Assembly (NCBI RefSeq): GCF_000247815.1
Contig: NC_021674.1
Span: forward strand, 76,186,059 to 76,250,058
Direction of reading: 5' to 3'
From: Ficedula albicollis
Taxonomy: Eukaryota; Chordata; Aves; Passeriformes; Muscicapidae
DNA: 64,000 nt
Positions 27,841 through 42,770 of the stretch are shown here, piece after piece. The number at the start of each line of letters is the position of its first letter. The stretch's first letter is position 1. Under the pieces are notes generated by a model. It had not been told where the DNA came from. It did not search any database and saw only the letters and a list, made by a program, of their open reading frames with translations. The position numbers were made by a program, and so were the translations under genes.

Positions 27841-30800
27841 GAGGTTCTTGTGCTCTTAAAAGCAACAGATATTTTTCTAATGCTTAATAGCACACTTTCT
27901 GTTAGGAATATAGATAACTTTTGCCAAGTACATAAAAAACAATTCTGTTCCAGCTATGGTTGCAGACTTTATTGAATAACAGGCTGATCAATTCAGTTGG
28001 GTTACTTTCTTGTTTATGGGGGCAAAATAAGAGTCTTTTTCTAACTTGGCTTTTTGAAACAGATTAGATGTTTGAAATTTCTCCTTTCTTACACATGATC
28101 GTGCCTTGTATTTTTCATCAGGTGACTGCCTCGTGTGTAGTGAATAGATGCTGGTGGTTTAGGAGATAAATCTAAGTCTTCAGGCTGGGCTTCTGAAAGC
28201 CAGCTATGTCATCGTGTGGGGGGGTTTTTTCACCTTTGTTAGGTGTTTGGGACCCCTGCATAGCAAATTTAAACCTACTGACTACAGGCTACTTTTGAGG
28301 GCTATGCTGGAAATGATCTTCAGAGTACTACACTGACATTGCGGTAGTCTCAACTGGCCTTTCAGGCACAGTTGGTGGGAGAAAAATAAGCCTGTTGAGA
28401 AAGTAGTTTATTCTACATATGGCTGTATTATTTGCTCAGTGTCTCTCTGCTTTGTGTCATTAGAGTCTCAATGGCTCTTAGCCTTTTTATCCAGCTTTCA
28501 GGACAGCTATGTTGAGGTGAGGTTAATCCTTTCCAGTCCTTTATTTTCTTGTCATTGCCCAATATATGATCACATGTCTTACTTGCAGCCTATTTTTATG
28601 CTTAGTAATTAACTTCAATGTGTATTTCTTTTGTGGTGATGTTCATCTCTGTATCTCAGTTCTTCAGGAAAAGTTAAATTATCTTCATTACCCTACTATC
28701 TTGTGCAAGTTATCTTCCCTTTTAAAAAGGAAAAAAAGTGATGGGGTGAGGGCAGAAAATTTCACAGACAAGAGGTGTTCAGTTTTGATTGCTTTGAGCA
28801 CAAGGGAAAAACCATGCAACAAAGCAGAAGAAAAAGAGTGTATTTTTAATGCAAATTGTGAAATAATAATCCTTTCTAAAGCTGTCTTAGAACTTCAAAA
28901 CCTGATACAACTTAGAAGTGGTTATTGCTACTAATCCTTTCAATGGATTGTACAAAGTTCATTTTGTATAATGATAGAGACGAATATCTTGTGAAAAATA
29001 GACATTACTTTCTTTTTGTCAAAAACTTTAAATGTAATTTGAAAACACATTATATATCTTGATAAAGTTCTTATTTTCAGTAGATAATACCCCAACAAGC
29101 CTTTTACTACTTGATCATTTTGATTTTGACTCTTCTGTCAGTTGTCACTTCTGAATTTTCTCTAGACCATTTTCTTGAGTCTTACATGAGACTTGTGGAT
29201 GTGTTTAAAAGCATTGAACATATATATGCGTATACTTTTGCATTTACAAACTCCAAAGTGTAGATAATGATTTAAAATTCCTATCCAAATTTCCTGTGCT
29301 TCATCCTATTGCCAAAATGACTTTAAAAACCAAAGTAGATCTCCAAACAAAAATCCAAACTTCCTACATCTAGTCAAAGACACATTATGAAATGTAGAAG
29401 AAATGTGTGTGCTATATTTCTGCTTCCATTCTCTCAACAGTGCACACATGCCCACTAGTACCCCAGACCCTCATATGCTTGAGTACTCTGGGAAAATCAT
29501 GTGGTCTGGAAAGGAACTACCTCTATTTTTTGAAGCAAAATCAACTGAATTGCAGTGGGACCTCCCACCACATGCCTTATTTCTGGTTTGAAGTGGTCAT
29601 GAGTTGATAGAGCTGAGAAAAGCTAATTCTATCCTTTACATGACTGAATTCATTCAGCATGTCTGCTCAAGCTGCAAGTGTGTCACTTATGATAAGGAGG
29701 TGACATTTAAAAGAAATTTGGCAATATTTAATAATGACTCATAAAGGCACATTGAGAGTATTTAAAACAAGAAGTTATACTATGCATTACTGATATTGGG
29801 ACATCTGCATCTGCCATCAGAAATTTTCATTGCATTTATTATGATGATGGGGATGCAGTTGAGTGCATTTGCTGACTGAAGTAAGGAGTGTTTTCCTTCC
29901 CCATTCCCTTCATTTTGATAAGAAGGCAATTTCCAACTGCATTCATCTTTTCTGGAGATATCAAATCAAAGCATGAAATCTCAGGTAAGAGCACTTATGC
30001 TGTTAAACTGTTAGATCTGAATGAACTGGATTAAATGTGTGTTTTCAAGGCCACCACAAATTATAGACTTGAAAAAGCATCTTCATGGTGCACTGCCAGT
30101 ACGATGATACACTTCAAGCTATTATCAGCAAGGCTGAAAATAAAAAATAGCCCTGGAATATTCTCTCTGGTTTTTTTGCACTGTTTGCAAAGTCTGTCTC
30201 TGTTCTTGGATATCTAACTATTTGAAAAATAATCAGATTCTTTGTTTCTTGATACCAGTATAAATGAGTGTGAATTAGGCATTAGGCGACTGACCAGTTG
30301 CTTTGGTGACCTTCCAAGATTTTACACTTCTGAAATGATGGGAAAGATGTGTTGTCTTGATTCTGTTACAGTGTTCGTGGGATCCTGGCAAACTCCAGAG
30401 CACACTGAGGATCCCAGCATCTTAACTCCAGGAAGAGAGGTCCTGGTAAATCACTCCTTGGGGAGGCTGGTGTCAGCTGTTGACAGGGCAATTTCTGTAG
30501 TTTGCTGAAACTACAGAATTTCAGAATGTACCTATTAAGCACTATGTTGCTCTTACATAGAAACATGAGTCAGATTTTCAGGCAGACGTGTGCAGACCAT
30601 TATAGGTACTCAGAGGTGTTCATATACAGTACTGTTAAAAAACAAGAGAAATAAAATAGCTACATGAATTCTTTAGGTAAATTCACTTTCCAGAAATGCA
30701 TGATCTGTCTGACTGCTGACTAAGCTTATGTGGTTACCTCAAAGCTGTGTTGAAATTAGGTGAGATCAGTCTCAGCCCTAGTAGGAAGAAAAGGAAGAGG

Positions 30801-33800
30801 AGGATGGCATGTGTAAAACCAGATGCTGGTAAGGAAACGACTTCCCTAAGGTCCGAGGTTGGGGCTTCATATTGATAACCACTTACCATTTTTGCCAGAC
30901 GTTGCTAAAAGGCCTACCCAGTTTAACGCTCAGCCTGCTCAAATCCCTCTTCATTGCTGTCAGGAGGTCAGGAAATGTGGACTTGTGTGCCTCCACTGTA
31001 CAGCTGAGTCACACAAAAGTTATGCAGAACTGAAATGGTTCGCTGCATGCCAGAGGTATTCTGTGGATTAAAGACTGGCTTGCTGTTGATGAGCCTTTGA
31101 GATATAGGCAGTGGTGGTTCTATTCTACATAACTAGATAGGTAGAATGTCCTTTGCAAGGTTGAAGTTGCCAAATTCATACAAAGCAGCGTATGTTTAAG
31201 ATACATTCTGTGATTTTAAGTTGTATCCGTTCATCCTGGTGATAGAAGGTCTGATATTATCCAGTTTCATTGGGAAGTTGCTAGTTACCTTTCAGTACTT
31301 CACCTGGATTTCCTGAATATTTCCAACCTGTTATTTTTACACTCTTAATGTTTAAAGTTGCTGTTGTGGATTGGGATTTTAGTTTAGTTTGTATAGATAA
31401 AATGTTTTTAATTTAAGATGCAAAAAGTTGAAGAGTAAGTACTTCTAAGACAAGTGACTCTACTCTGTAATGTGATCAACTTTCATCAGGGTTTTTTTGG
31501 CCACCATTAATGGCATTGTGTCCTAGGTCTTGCAAATTACTTTTCTTTGAAAAGTCTTAAGAGAACTGATTGGCCAGGTGCAGTTCTGAAGGCCTCTTCA
31601 GCTGGACATGATGAAACAAAGATGAAGTGTTTTCATTTCTGAGACTCTTGGTGGAAGATATTCTCAGTATGGGAACCATCTTTTCTAACTAGAGCAGTGA
31701 GAATTTGCATATGTGTTTTGAGGACATTGGCTTTTCAGATTAATTTATATGCTCTGTAATCACGATGTCTGTTTAAAATATAAATTATTTTGAGCCTATT
31801 TCCGGTGTATGGGAGGATATGGTTTGAGAATTTAGCTTTCTGCAGCCAGATGGATTATAGTGTTACTAAGGAAACAGACTATAAATGAAGTGGCAACTGG
31901 GTGTCCCTAGAATATCAGACTGCTTGAAGCTGGTATTTTAAACTCATTTAGGTGGGTAGCTAGATGATGTGATGAGAAGTTAATTTCCTGTATTTTATGG
32001 TTCGTTAATTTTCATTGCTTTATTAGTATTTACAAAAGGTACCTTAACTTCCCACTCAAACTACCTGGCATGTGGGTCATTGAACAAATATTGCTATGGA
32101 AATTAGAAAATGGACAGAAGCTGTACAGGGGAACAGGTTCTAAAATAATCATTCAAACTACTGACTAGTGGATAGATAAGTGTATAAAGACCTGACAGCA
32201 GTATGGTCTGACTGAAAAACTGATCTGAGGAAGTGAGCTGAGTTGCTTCAGAGGACTTGGGAAAGAACAGAACTTCTGCAGACCTGGTGGAGTTACAGGT
32301 TTTGAATTTAATGTATCAACATCTATATTATAGCTATTTGATATACGTACTGGAAGTTGCTCAGAGCAAAGGAAGTGAATTGGGGTTTTGGTACTTGCTC
32401 TGCCCAAGAAGATACCTGGCTCTTTTTTCCTAGTGCTTTTGCTGAAAATGTATCAGGTTTCCAGACCAGGGTTAATGAATGGTACAGCAGAGGTGGTGTT
32501 TTTAGGTTTTTTTAGTTAGGCACAGACTAGAACTTCATGGCATGTAAAACATGACTTTTCCTCTATAATCACTCTTTTGCTGAGGGGCTTTGGAACAGAG
32601 CAAGTTTAATTGTCCTGGTGGCTGGTTGCTCCTGATGCCTTGAATCTTTCCTATAAGTCACTCTGTACTCATTGTGTGGTAGAAGGACCAGTAGGACCCA
32701 TGAGAAAGATGGGTCTTTAAAAGAGCTTTTTTCTTCTTTTCTGCTGAGCTGGAAACACAGGAGAAGCATCACTTCTGATTTTGTGTTTTGGTTTTTGATA
32801 TCTTATGCTGGATGAGGTTAATTTCTGCAGTATCATTGCAGTCTATAAAGAGATTTATAGAGAGCATAGAGGCAAGGGTTTAATTTTCTTGGCAGATGTC
32901 ATTGCACTTGTTTTCCTATAAATCATGCCCATAACTTTGAGTTGTTTCTAATTTTTGTGTGTTTCAGTGTTTTAAAAGGTTGATACGAGTCTCTTGGTCT
33001 GAATTTTTCAGCTGTTACTGAATAGTTACAATTGAATTAGAAGCTATATGTTACATTTATGCTATTTAGAGTTATTCTGGGTGCAGGATGATAACTTCCA
33101 TACAGTATTTTCTCAGGTTCAATTTCATATTTAAATAGAGACTAAATAAACTTCTCCATCACCAAAGAAACACTGTTGTTATTTGTAAAATTCATTAGTT
33201 GAGCATACTTAAACAGCCTTTGGTTGAGTAGGGAAAGATGATCTTTAGCTACCAACGTGGAAGACAACAGGAAATAGTGGATTGCGCTTTTCTGCTAAGG
33301 TAATACTCTCTTTGTAGGTTTGAGGGATTTGGGGCGTTTTTGTTTTTCAGTGGGTTTTTTTGGTTGGTTGGTTTGTTTTTTTGGGGTGATTTTTGGGTTT
33401 TTATTTCTCTACTTTTTAAAAATAATGTTAAAATCCTTAACTTATTACTGAAGGAGCTTTTCCATGGAAGGAAACTTTTCTTAAATATGAAGTTTGTGAA
33501 GTTAGAACTGCTGTAACTGTGTGTGGAAGGCATTAGGTTTGGTCTTCTGTTTGTTTAAAAGGTCCCAAATAGGGCAAAACTGATGAGTATACAAAATCCC
33601 TCGATTAACTGTTATTTTTTTTGTAACGAGGAATTACAAGGTACTTAAAAAAATTTGTTTCTAAAAAAGGATTTGAATTCTTCGGTTGATGCATATATTT
33701 GTTTGCTTTGCATTTTTATAATTTAAAAGCCCAGAGAAAATTGAAGTACGATCTCTTGTATTACATGAGAAAAGGTGTGCTTTAAAAATCATCAGACTAG

Positions 33801-36800
33801 CTCATTTAAATGTTTTTGGCTTGCAAATGTAATCTTTCTTTTTTTTTTTTTTTAATCTCTTTGAGATACATGTTATAAGCCCTGCTTGTTGGGTCTGTAC
33901 AGAAATTTAGTGCCTGTATTGCATAGGGTCTGAATGTCTGTAATATGTAATCTCACCCTGAGAGTTGTCCAGATGGGAACTCTTAATTTAACTGTCTTTT
34001 AATCTCTACCATGAATATATTTCTGACTAGGATTGTTTTTCCAAAATAGTTGCTGTCTTAAAGGCTTTTTTCCAGTTGGCTGACATGACCCAAAAATAAT
34101 TCTGAAGCTATCAAATCAATTAGATGACACTATAAAGATTTTGATAGTTTATTTATTCTCTATTCCTATATTAGGAAAAATAAGTTACAATAGAAACATG
34201 TAGCTGATTTTAATAGACTAATTTAGACTAAAAGCAAAGTATAGGGTAAATCTGGAGGGAAAAATCAATGGAACCTTATAACTTATTTTTTTGTATTAAG
34301 CATTTTATCTTTTTCTTTGGTTGAATAGAGATGTTAATAAGTATTGAAAATATATGCATGTGTGCACACGTGTGTGTATATATATATGAGAAGAAAAGTT
34401 ATAAATAGGCATATAAAATAAATCTTTCCTTAGTTCACAGCTAAATCTTATCATTGTGGCCTTTGAGCACTCTCTGAGCAGGGTGCTGTGAGTGGGGGTC
34501 ATCTCATGTGACTTGCTGCCAGCACCTCTTCCATGTGAGCCAAGTGCCAAGAAGTGAGATCCATAACCACCTGTATTGCAGCAGCAAGACTCCTGGGCAT
34601 GCACAGAACTTGGCTTTAGCATGACCTGAACCCCTGAGGGAAAAGCAGAAGCAGGCCTGAACACTTTGCTCTGGGAGCTAAATCAAATCCCAAGAACTTG
34701 TGGGCAGCACAGTGCAAAGAGTGTACAAATCTGATCGTTCTAATCACTTTTTCACTAGTATCTCTGCATCTTTTTATACAGAGATGAATTTTTGTTTAAA
34801 TAAATTTTGTTTCAAGAAACAGGCATGTTTCTGTGGGAGACACAGCTTAAATTCCACCAGTGTAGATTGTTGTTGCTGGTGTTACCATTTTTTTAAATTA
34901 ATTTTGTAAGCCCTCGCTTACAAGAGAAGACGGTGTGCTAACAGCTGTTGTCCAAACTACTGACAAAAAATTAATCTTCCCGTTTTTAGCAGAAGGAAAT
35001 GCAATAGTGTATATTTGGTATACTGGGGCGCTACAGGGGAAGTAAGAATGATGTAATGCAAGGAGCCTTTAGATCTTTACCTTAAGGTATCTGAAAGTGG
35101 AACCTTTTCACAGAGCTCAGTCTTTCATTCAGAGAATATAGTGGAGAAGTTTCTGAAGTTGAAAAGCCAAAATAGCCTCTTAAAGCTTTCTGACTTGAAG
35201 CAGACTTTTTTACTTGCTTATTATCTTCTGGTGGACTGACTCTTTTGTGAAGGAAGTAAGCTTTCAGTATTTCACTTCATTGTTGCTTGTGGTTAGACTT
35301 AGTATCCCAAGAAAATGTTAGGAAAACTTGATAAAATATGGCTGTAGACTAGGCATGAGGAGACGTAGAGAATTGTCAGTAAAGTACATAACAAAATTAT
35401 GGCTCACTTAAAATGCAACTTCATCATATTTCTGATCTTCTCTAGGCTCTTGCTAAGTGTTTAACGTAATCTGAATACTTGTGGGAAACACCTTTACATT
35501 TAATTATGTTTAAGGTCTTTGTGTTTTTAGTTCCACTATCTCAGTTCTTTGGAAATGACAGCTCCTGGTTTGGGAAATCAAAGTAAGATGCAAATTTTTC
35601 TCAGTAAGTATGGGTTTTGCAGCATTCTTGCTTGTGACACAAGACAGACTGTCTTGCATTAAAATACTTCTTAGTATGTAGAAGCTAAATCTACATCATA
35701 GGCCTTCTTCTGTGTTTCCAAACATCTCACAGCTTCAGGCCAGAAATGTGAAGCTTTTAGATTTGCTTGCCAGGCTCTGGTTTAGTCCAGTCTATTCTTT
35801 CTGCGTTGGGACTGGGGAGCTGGATTCAGGAATACGTGAATGAAGGAGGAAAAGGTCAGGACTACCCTATCAGTAGCTCTGCCGGATCTAAACACTGATA
35901 TCATCTACTTGTAATTCCACAAGTAGAGCTCTTTGCAGGATCAGAAGTCCTTGCACTCAAATTTCATGAAGGGTTATGAAGCTTTTCCTCTCTGTTCTTA
36001 GAAAATAGTCTGACTAATCATTTATAATGGAGTGGAAGAAAGGGAATTTAATTATGAAACAGTGTTAATCCCTAACTGTCAACAGAAAAGTACCCAAAGC
36101 AGTCTTGCCCAGCAAGCTCTGCAAGGTACTCCAATTAAATAAAATTTTCCAGATTTACTTTGAAAAAGTACTTCTGTTTTTTCCCTTCTTGGAGGCTTGA
36201 AGTGAAAGAATTTCCTAGTTCATTGTGTTGTTTCAGATGCTTGTCTAAATTCATTTTAAAGATACTTTTATTTTAGTGAGAGTTTGGAATATTTTCTATG
36301 ATCATGTAAGTGGGGATTGGAAATGGCTCTTGTGTCAGAGGATGCGCTTGTCTGGTGGGAAGATCTTACAGGTTATTGAGGTATTTAATCTTGTCCAGGC
36401 TCCAGCAAACCTATTCACTTATTTGACACTTCAGAAAGCAGAAGAGGAAAGATTACCAATTTATATTACTTACCTCACTAAAGAGGGAACAAACCAAATG
36501 GAGAAAGTCTGTAATAATGCAAAGGCTACATTTTATCTCTTTTATACATAGGTATGTCTGCGAATTGTTTTCTTTCCCTCCTTATTCTGTGGAATAAATG
36601 CAAAAATCAAATTTTTGTGTTCATGGAAAACAACTTGTATTAATAGATTATCAGAAGAATCTTTCAGACACCAGCTTCCCTTGTGGCTAGATAATGTGTT
36701 TTGCAAAAGGCAGATGTCTCAGCAGACTCCAGTCTGGCAAATCAAGCCTTATGTTTTGGATCTTTGAAGTCTGTGTTGAGTTGGCTGCAGGTACAGAAAC

Positions 36801-39800
36801 TCAGCACTGAATAATCAGAGGGGTCAGTACATTATGGGCAGTCTGGAGTTCAGCTTGTTGTTACTGCTTCCCTTGCTGGACGCCATTGTAAACTCCTTTG
36901 CTGGTTTGTCCTTCAGCCCCTGTGTGCATCATTTATTTAGAAACCTTTTCCTGAAGGATCCTGGTATCTTTTGTTCCAATGTGGAGGTGACTTAAGATAT
37001 TCCTAAAGCTTATTCTTGCAGAAATTAAAAGTTATGTAGTCTTTTAAAAACAAGCATGTAAAATGTCTCATATATTTGTCCTCTTGGTATTAGGTCACTT
37101 AAAATTATTAGTGTGACATAAACTCAGTTTTCAAGGCACACTGAAATTTTATGGCTTCTTTCTAAGAGTATAAGGTAAAGCTACCTTGAAAATTGGCATT
37201 TTCAGTTAAGAACTGATGATATCTGATAATTGATTCTGTCATGAACTCATGATAGAAAATGCAGCTTTTTAACTATGTTAGGCTCAGTTTGCAGAAATAA
37301 TTTAGCTATCTGAGGTATATTAGCTGTGTGATGATGATTGGTACAAGCACGTGTAAAGGAAGTGCTGAGGTCCTGTATTGAAACATTGAAACTTAATGGT
37401 TTATTCTTCCTCTCTAGGCCTATTTTCTTGTCCTTTGTTTTGCCAATGCTGTTATCTTTGCTGTTTGGGGGAAATTTATTTTCCTTCTTTATGGCGCTCA
37501 GTAGTAGATTTAAATGTTACTGTTTTGAGCATCTTTAGGAATATAAAGATCAGGATCCTGATGGTTAAGGGTAAGAATTTATTTTGATATATCCAGTAAG
37601 ACTTAGGGCAGCTGGCTGCTGTGTGCTTGTCTACAAGTGAAATAAACAAGGCTGAGTGAGACCTGAAAAGACGTGTTTCTCCAGCCCTGACAGATACTTG
37701 TATGAAATGGTGAGATTCTTACGACCCGCAGGTGCCGTAGCTGAGAATCTCTGGTTTGATGAAACTTTGATGCCTTTCTATTCCTTCTTCCAGAAAGGGG
37801 GCATGCAATCTGCCTTCTGTCAGGAGACACAGCATATTCTACTTCTCCCAGTAAAGATAGTTTTATTCCAAGGAAAATGTTGCTGTTCTGCTCTTGTCCT
37901 GCCTTGAATGTAAATATGTCACTTTTTTTTTTTTTTTTGGCAGTTTATTTGGGAAGACAATAATTAGCTGAATAAACAGCACAAGATGACTTATGATTCC
38001 TGCTATTCATGGGAGCCTCTCTGGATTGGTATGCTTTGGGTTTTGTTTGTTAGTTTTTTGGGATTTTTTTTTGCCACACTGACATATAATTCAAAGATCC
38101 ACTTAAAATTTAGGAATCCAATCTCCTAGGAAGCTTTCAACTTGTTAGTTGCATGTTCATAACTAGGCAGAGGATATGAATTAAAATAGTGTGTTTTCAA
38201 TAATGTTCAATGTTTGCTGTTGCTCGAGGTACTACAGTACTCACTCAGCTCTTAATCATGGTTATGGTTAATGTGACCATAGAACTAGTGGGAAAGTTAG
38301 AAGTCAGGGGAAATATGACAGAGCTAGAAACGAACCTACAACTGCCCAAGTCCTTTCACATGATCTGCAAAATGAGAACATGATTTTTCCCAAGAAATAA
38401 GAAAATAGGATTTTTTAATTTTTTTTTTTACATTTTGAATATTTGTGTTTATAGTAGTGATAATGATTGCCACGACTGACGTTTCTTGGCAGTTAATGGC
38501 TCTCTGAATTAAGGTCATAAGGAAATATCATTGAGAGGGCAATTAGTTGTACTAAATGACCCAAAGCAGAGGTGACTGTTTCCCACAGTACCTTCCTATG
38601 AAAATTGCCACAGCAGTGTTTATAGAGTGGAAAAAAGAACAATTTCCTAAATTAAAGTAATGCCTCTTGTGAACAGTTTTATGGGTCATCTACTCATGCA
38701 GTGTAGTTGATTAGTTTCAATTTAGGTTATATGTAAATAGGTATTAAAATTGAAAACTGCTGGTTTCTTTTAGGTAAGAACATTGTCCCTGCTGCTTTGT
38801 GCTCTGACTCATTCTTTTCACTGGTGTTAGCAGAAAGGATTCCATTGTAACATGTTCCTGCCTCTGCTCAATTGCATAGAAAACAATGCTTGGTTCATAT
38901 TTAGAGGGCTGTCTGTCCTGGGCTACTTTGTGCAATAATGTGGTGTCAGAGAGCATGTACTCAAATATTTTCTCATGGCACACTAATTCTTTTGAAAACA
39001 ATAAACCCATGCCCTTCATGCTTCTTTTTATTTTTCCCCCTAAAAATATTTTGATTTTTAAATGTTTTTTATGTTGCGAAAAATAATTTTTTTCCGAAGT
39101 TTGCCTGTAAAATAAAACCATTGATAGTAGCTATAAAGCATGCAAAAGCTGCTGGGCCCACTTAAAATATCCTAAAGAAATAGGATCACTGTACCAGGCA
39201 GTGCTGCCTTCAGGTTTCTGAATAAGAATGATTTTTGTATACTGGAGGAAATCTTTGTGCTGGTCAGTATTGCCAATATATGCTTTTAGCAGACAAATTT
39301 ATTAAGTCACTGAGTGCTTTGGCAGCTGTTCACGGTGTGTTATGATATGCCTTAAACTTAACTGTTATTATGGCACTATTATGTTCCCTCTTTTGTATTT
39401 TTTGAAGTTCCTGGCTTTGACTGATGTCAGCTTTGCATATAACATATAATCTTTTATTTCCAGTTGAGCATGTTATCCAAATTTTGAACAGGAACCTTTT
39501 AGCTTCTAAAGCTGTTAAAAACAGACGCCATAGTTCTAGCAATAATTATACTTGATGAATGGAATTTTTGTGTTATTTAGGTTTAAGTATGTACTTCATT
39601 GAAATAATTGTGTCTATTATGTTCCATAAAAAGAAAGTTGTATATGAGTGAGAACCTTGCTTGAGAGAAAATGTGCATACACAGTAAATTTTGGCACTGA
39701 AATTGAAAAAAGTGACTGTATGAAGCTTTTTTGCATCTGAAAAGAATCTGTGAGAATACATGTTCCAAAAGTGAGAATGCTGTGACAAAAAGGTGCCTAT

Positions 39801-40566
39801 CTGCCTCTTGCTTGAGTACCTGACCATCAGTAGACTTACCCATGTAAACTATCAAAGCATGGTTGTCTTGTACAAGCTGTGTGATTACCATTCAACGAGG
39901 ACTGGGGCTTTGAAATTACAGCATCTGCCTTTCTCAAGGAGCAAGTGAGGACTGAAAAACTGTTGCTGTGAAATTATCTTATTGGTTTCTTTCATCTTTA
40001 CATAATTTTAGAGAAGTTGGAAGGGTAGGAAGAAGGGTGGAGGCACGTGTTTGATAATCATGTGCATGCTCATGGACGAAGGTCTTTAAGTAGGGAGAAA
40101 AAAAAAAAGATTTATATATGGCAGCAACAGAAGGGAAGCTCTTGAGTTTATTGGCTGAATTGGTTGGTCACTTCCATGAAGGATGATAGCCAAGAAAGAA
40201 CGTTGCCTGAAGGTTAGATAAGTGTAAATCCAAACCAATATCTGAGCATGCAGATTCTGTGTGCACTGCAGACACTTTATACTCAGAGCGATAAACAGAA
40301 CACAGAGAAGGGTGCTGCTGGAGACCATCAGGGAGCACAGGAGCAACATGGGATCTAAAGCCTTCTGTCCTCTTACTGGGTTAGATGCAAAAAGGGGATG
40401 TAGCTATTTGCATAGAGAGCTGGGATGGTGGGAGAACATGTGTGAGGTTTTCTTTCCTTTTTTGAATTTGTTAGGAATAAACTATAGAGTTTGTGAGTCT
40501 TTTGTCCTTTGCTATATACTGGGTGCTACTGACTTGAGAAACACAGAGTAGCACAATTTTTATCAA
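27841..40566 (+). other. Non-coding, inferred GPR63 intron
   Basis: A long AT-rich stretch in which I can support no exon, RNA gene or recent mobile element. Open frames are short and unconvincing (for example a 122-codon frame at 28566-28934 and a 119-codon minus-strand frame at 34305-34664). Minor features are a GT/TA microsatellite at about 34368-34388 and T-rich runs near 33840-33853 and 37924-37938. Confidence 0.5.
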
Positions 40567-40778
40567 TGTATATAAATACTTGAAGAGAGGATACAAAGAG
40601 GACAGAGCCAGGATCTTGTCAGTGGTGCCAGGTGATAGAGGCAGTGGCCAGAAACTGAAACAGGAAATTCCCCCTGAGCATCATGAGACAATTTTTCTCT
40701 ACTGTGGCCCTCTGCTAGGCAGCCCTGCTTGGGCAGAGAGGTTGGAGATGATGGTCTCTGGAGATTTTTTGTGATTTC
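40567..40778 (+). mobile_element. CR1 LINE 3' fragment (plus strand, diverged)
   Basis: The phrase GTGCCAGGTGATAGAGGCAG, followed by CAGAAACTGAAACAGGAAAT and TTCTCTACTGTG, matches the CR1 order of sequences. It ends with TTGGGCAGAGAGGTTGGAGA and GGTCTCTGGAGATTTTT. The final tail of CR1 is absent or unrecognisable, so it is a partial copy. Confidence 0.75.
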
Positions 40779-42147
40779 TTTGACTTTTTCTGTTCTTATG
40801 TTATGAGAGACAGCAATCATTCGCTTTCCCTGTGTCACTAAAACCTTGGTAGACCTCTATGATACCTTTTTTTCAGTTGCTTTTTAATAGAGATCAAGTG
40901 GTACAGAACAGAACATAGTGCTGAAGAAATGCCATAGATGTATGTTGTAGCAGGTGGTGTATCTAAATATACAGTGTATATAGCTGGCTCCTGGTTTTCT
41001 TCTTAGTTCCTTTGCTTACAATTCTGAACACATGGCTGATGTTTTCCTAGAGCAGACTGAAAATTTGAAGATCTGTTTTTCTTCTGGGTGGTAAATATTG
41101 GTTTATCATCTGTTACTGTGCAGATAACTTTTTTCAGTACAGGCATAGCTTTATCTCCAGCAGTGAATTTTATGAGGTAGACAGTTAGCTTGCCACCATC
41201 TCTCAAGAGAGGCCTCTGTACCTTTTTGTAGTTGACCTTTGTTTTTATTAAATTGACCTGAAAAACAGTTTATGTTCATCATCAGCAAATGTCATGGTTT
41301 TGCATTTCCCTCTTCTCCTCTATAGATTAAAGAGCTTGAACTCCTGTAAAGATTTTATTTGTAGGATCATTCTACTGACCACTTTTCTTTGTAAAACTAA
41401 CTGTTCCTTTTTTTGTTTCCTATGTGAAACTGGTTATTGTCTGTAGGAGAGTTTTGTGTTTATCTAATGGCAGATTAGTTTCTTTTAGAGCCTTGGTGGA
41501 AAGACCTATACAAAGTCAATCAGAAATGCAGAAGTTACCTTTGCTGACTTATTGCTTACACAGCTCTAAAAGATACTACCCTGGGGATCTAATTTTCTTG
41601 CTCCAAGATTTTAAGTCCAGAATTATTTGTTGAATTTATGTTCTTTTGCAGTCCCTGCAGAATGCTGCAGCTTCCTTTCCTTCATAGTGTTCTCAGCTTG
41701 TGGAATCATAAACCTCAGTGGAACTTTGGGTGAGATTTTCTTGTTCATTGCTAAAATATTTCTTATTTATTCTGGAAAGTTCTGTTAACCTTTTTCCTAT
41801 TGGTTACATATTTTATTCTAAAAAATGTTAAAGACTAATAGAGGAAAAGTTTATATAGGTAAAAGAAAGAAGAGCTTTGACTAGCATATATGCTTTAGCC
41901 TGTAATTGACATTGAGTTTTTCACTAAAGGAGTTAGTGTAAAAATAAAATTTAAAGAGAAAGAATGGAGGGAAAGAAAAATCTATAATAGAGTTAATGGA
42001 ATTGGTAATTTTTGCAAAATATTAATGTAGATAGATTTATAGACTTTTGCTGAGTTTTGCAATCTTTTAAATACAATAGAACAAAATAGAAAATTATAAC
42101 TTAAATTCAATCAGTAAGACCTCTAGAAAGTGGAACTTCTGTGACTC
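40779..42147. other. Non-coding, inferred intron
   Basis: AT-rich, with nothing recognisable. Confidence 0.5.
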
Positions 42148-42770
42148 TGTGTTGGGTTTTTGCGACAAGATTTTGGTAGCGGAGAGGCACAGGGGTGGCT
42201 TTTGTGAGAAGCTGTGAGAAGCTTCCTCTATGACCAGTAGAGCCAATGTCAGTGGAAGGGACCCACACATGACTGTTCGAGAGAAACTGCAGCCTATAGG
42301 AAGGACTTGTATTGGAGAAGTTAATGGGGGACTCTCCCATGGGAAGAATCCACTCTGGAGGAGAGGAAGAGTTTGAGTCTTTCCCTTGATGAGGGAGGAG
42401 CAGCAGAAAAAACGTGTGATGAACTGACTGCAACCCCTGTTCCCTTTCCTTCTGCATTGCTGGTGGGGAGGAGATAGAGATAATTAGGCAAAACCTTAAA
42501 CTCAGGAAAAAGGAAGGGGTGGGGTGAAGGTGTTTTTAAGATTTGGCTCTATTTTCTTATTACCCTACTGTGATTTAATTGGTAATAATTTAATCTAATT
42601 TCCCCAAGCTGAAGTTTTGCCTGTTATAGTAACACATGAATGATCTCTCTCTGTTCCTACTTCGACATACAAGCCTTTTGTAATACTACTTCTCCCCTGG
42701 CCAATTGAGGAGGGGAGTGAAAGAGCAGCTCTTATGGGGCACATGGTATCCAGCCAGGATCAGCCCACCA
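42148..42770 (+). mobile_element. Solo LTR resembling avian ERVL-type endogenous retrovirus
   Basis: The segment starts TGTGTTGGG and ends CCCACCA, compatible with TG...CA LTR ends. It has the internal blocks I associate with a common avian class III LTR: an AAGCTGTGAGAAGCTTCC block, a GAACTGACTGCAACCCC block near 42420, and a purine-rich AAGGAAGGGGTGGGGTGAAG block. A U3/R-like part then runs from TTTAAGATTTGG to GGTAATAATTTAATCTAATT, followed by TTTCCCCAAG. The polyadenylation signal region appears mutated. No internal retroviral genes flank it, so it is a solo LTR. I found no clear target-site duplication, consistent with age. It is shorter than I would expect for the family, so the middle may be deleted. 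The exact subfamily is not determinable by eye. Confidence 0.7.

Noticed and set aside
42107..42457. 116-codon minus-strand ORF
   Set aside because: It lies antisense within the LTR-like element and has no recognisable domain.
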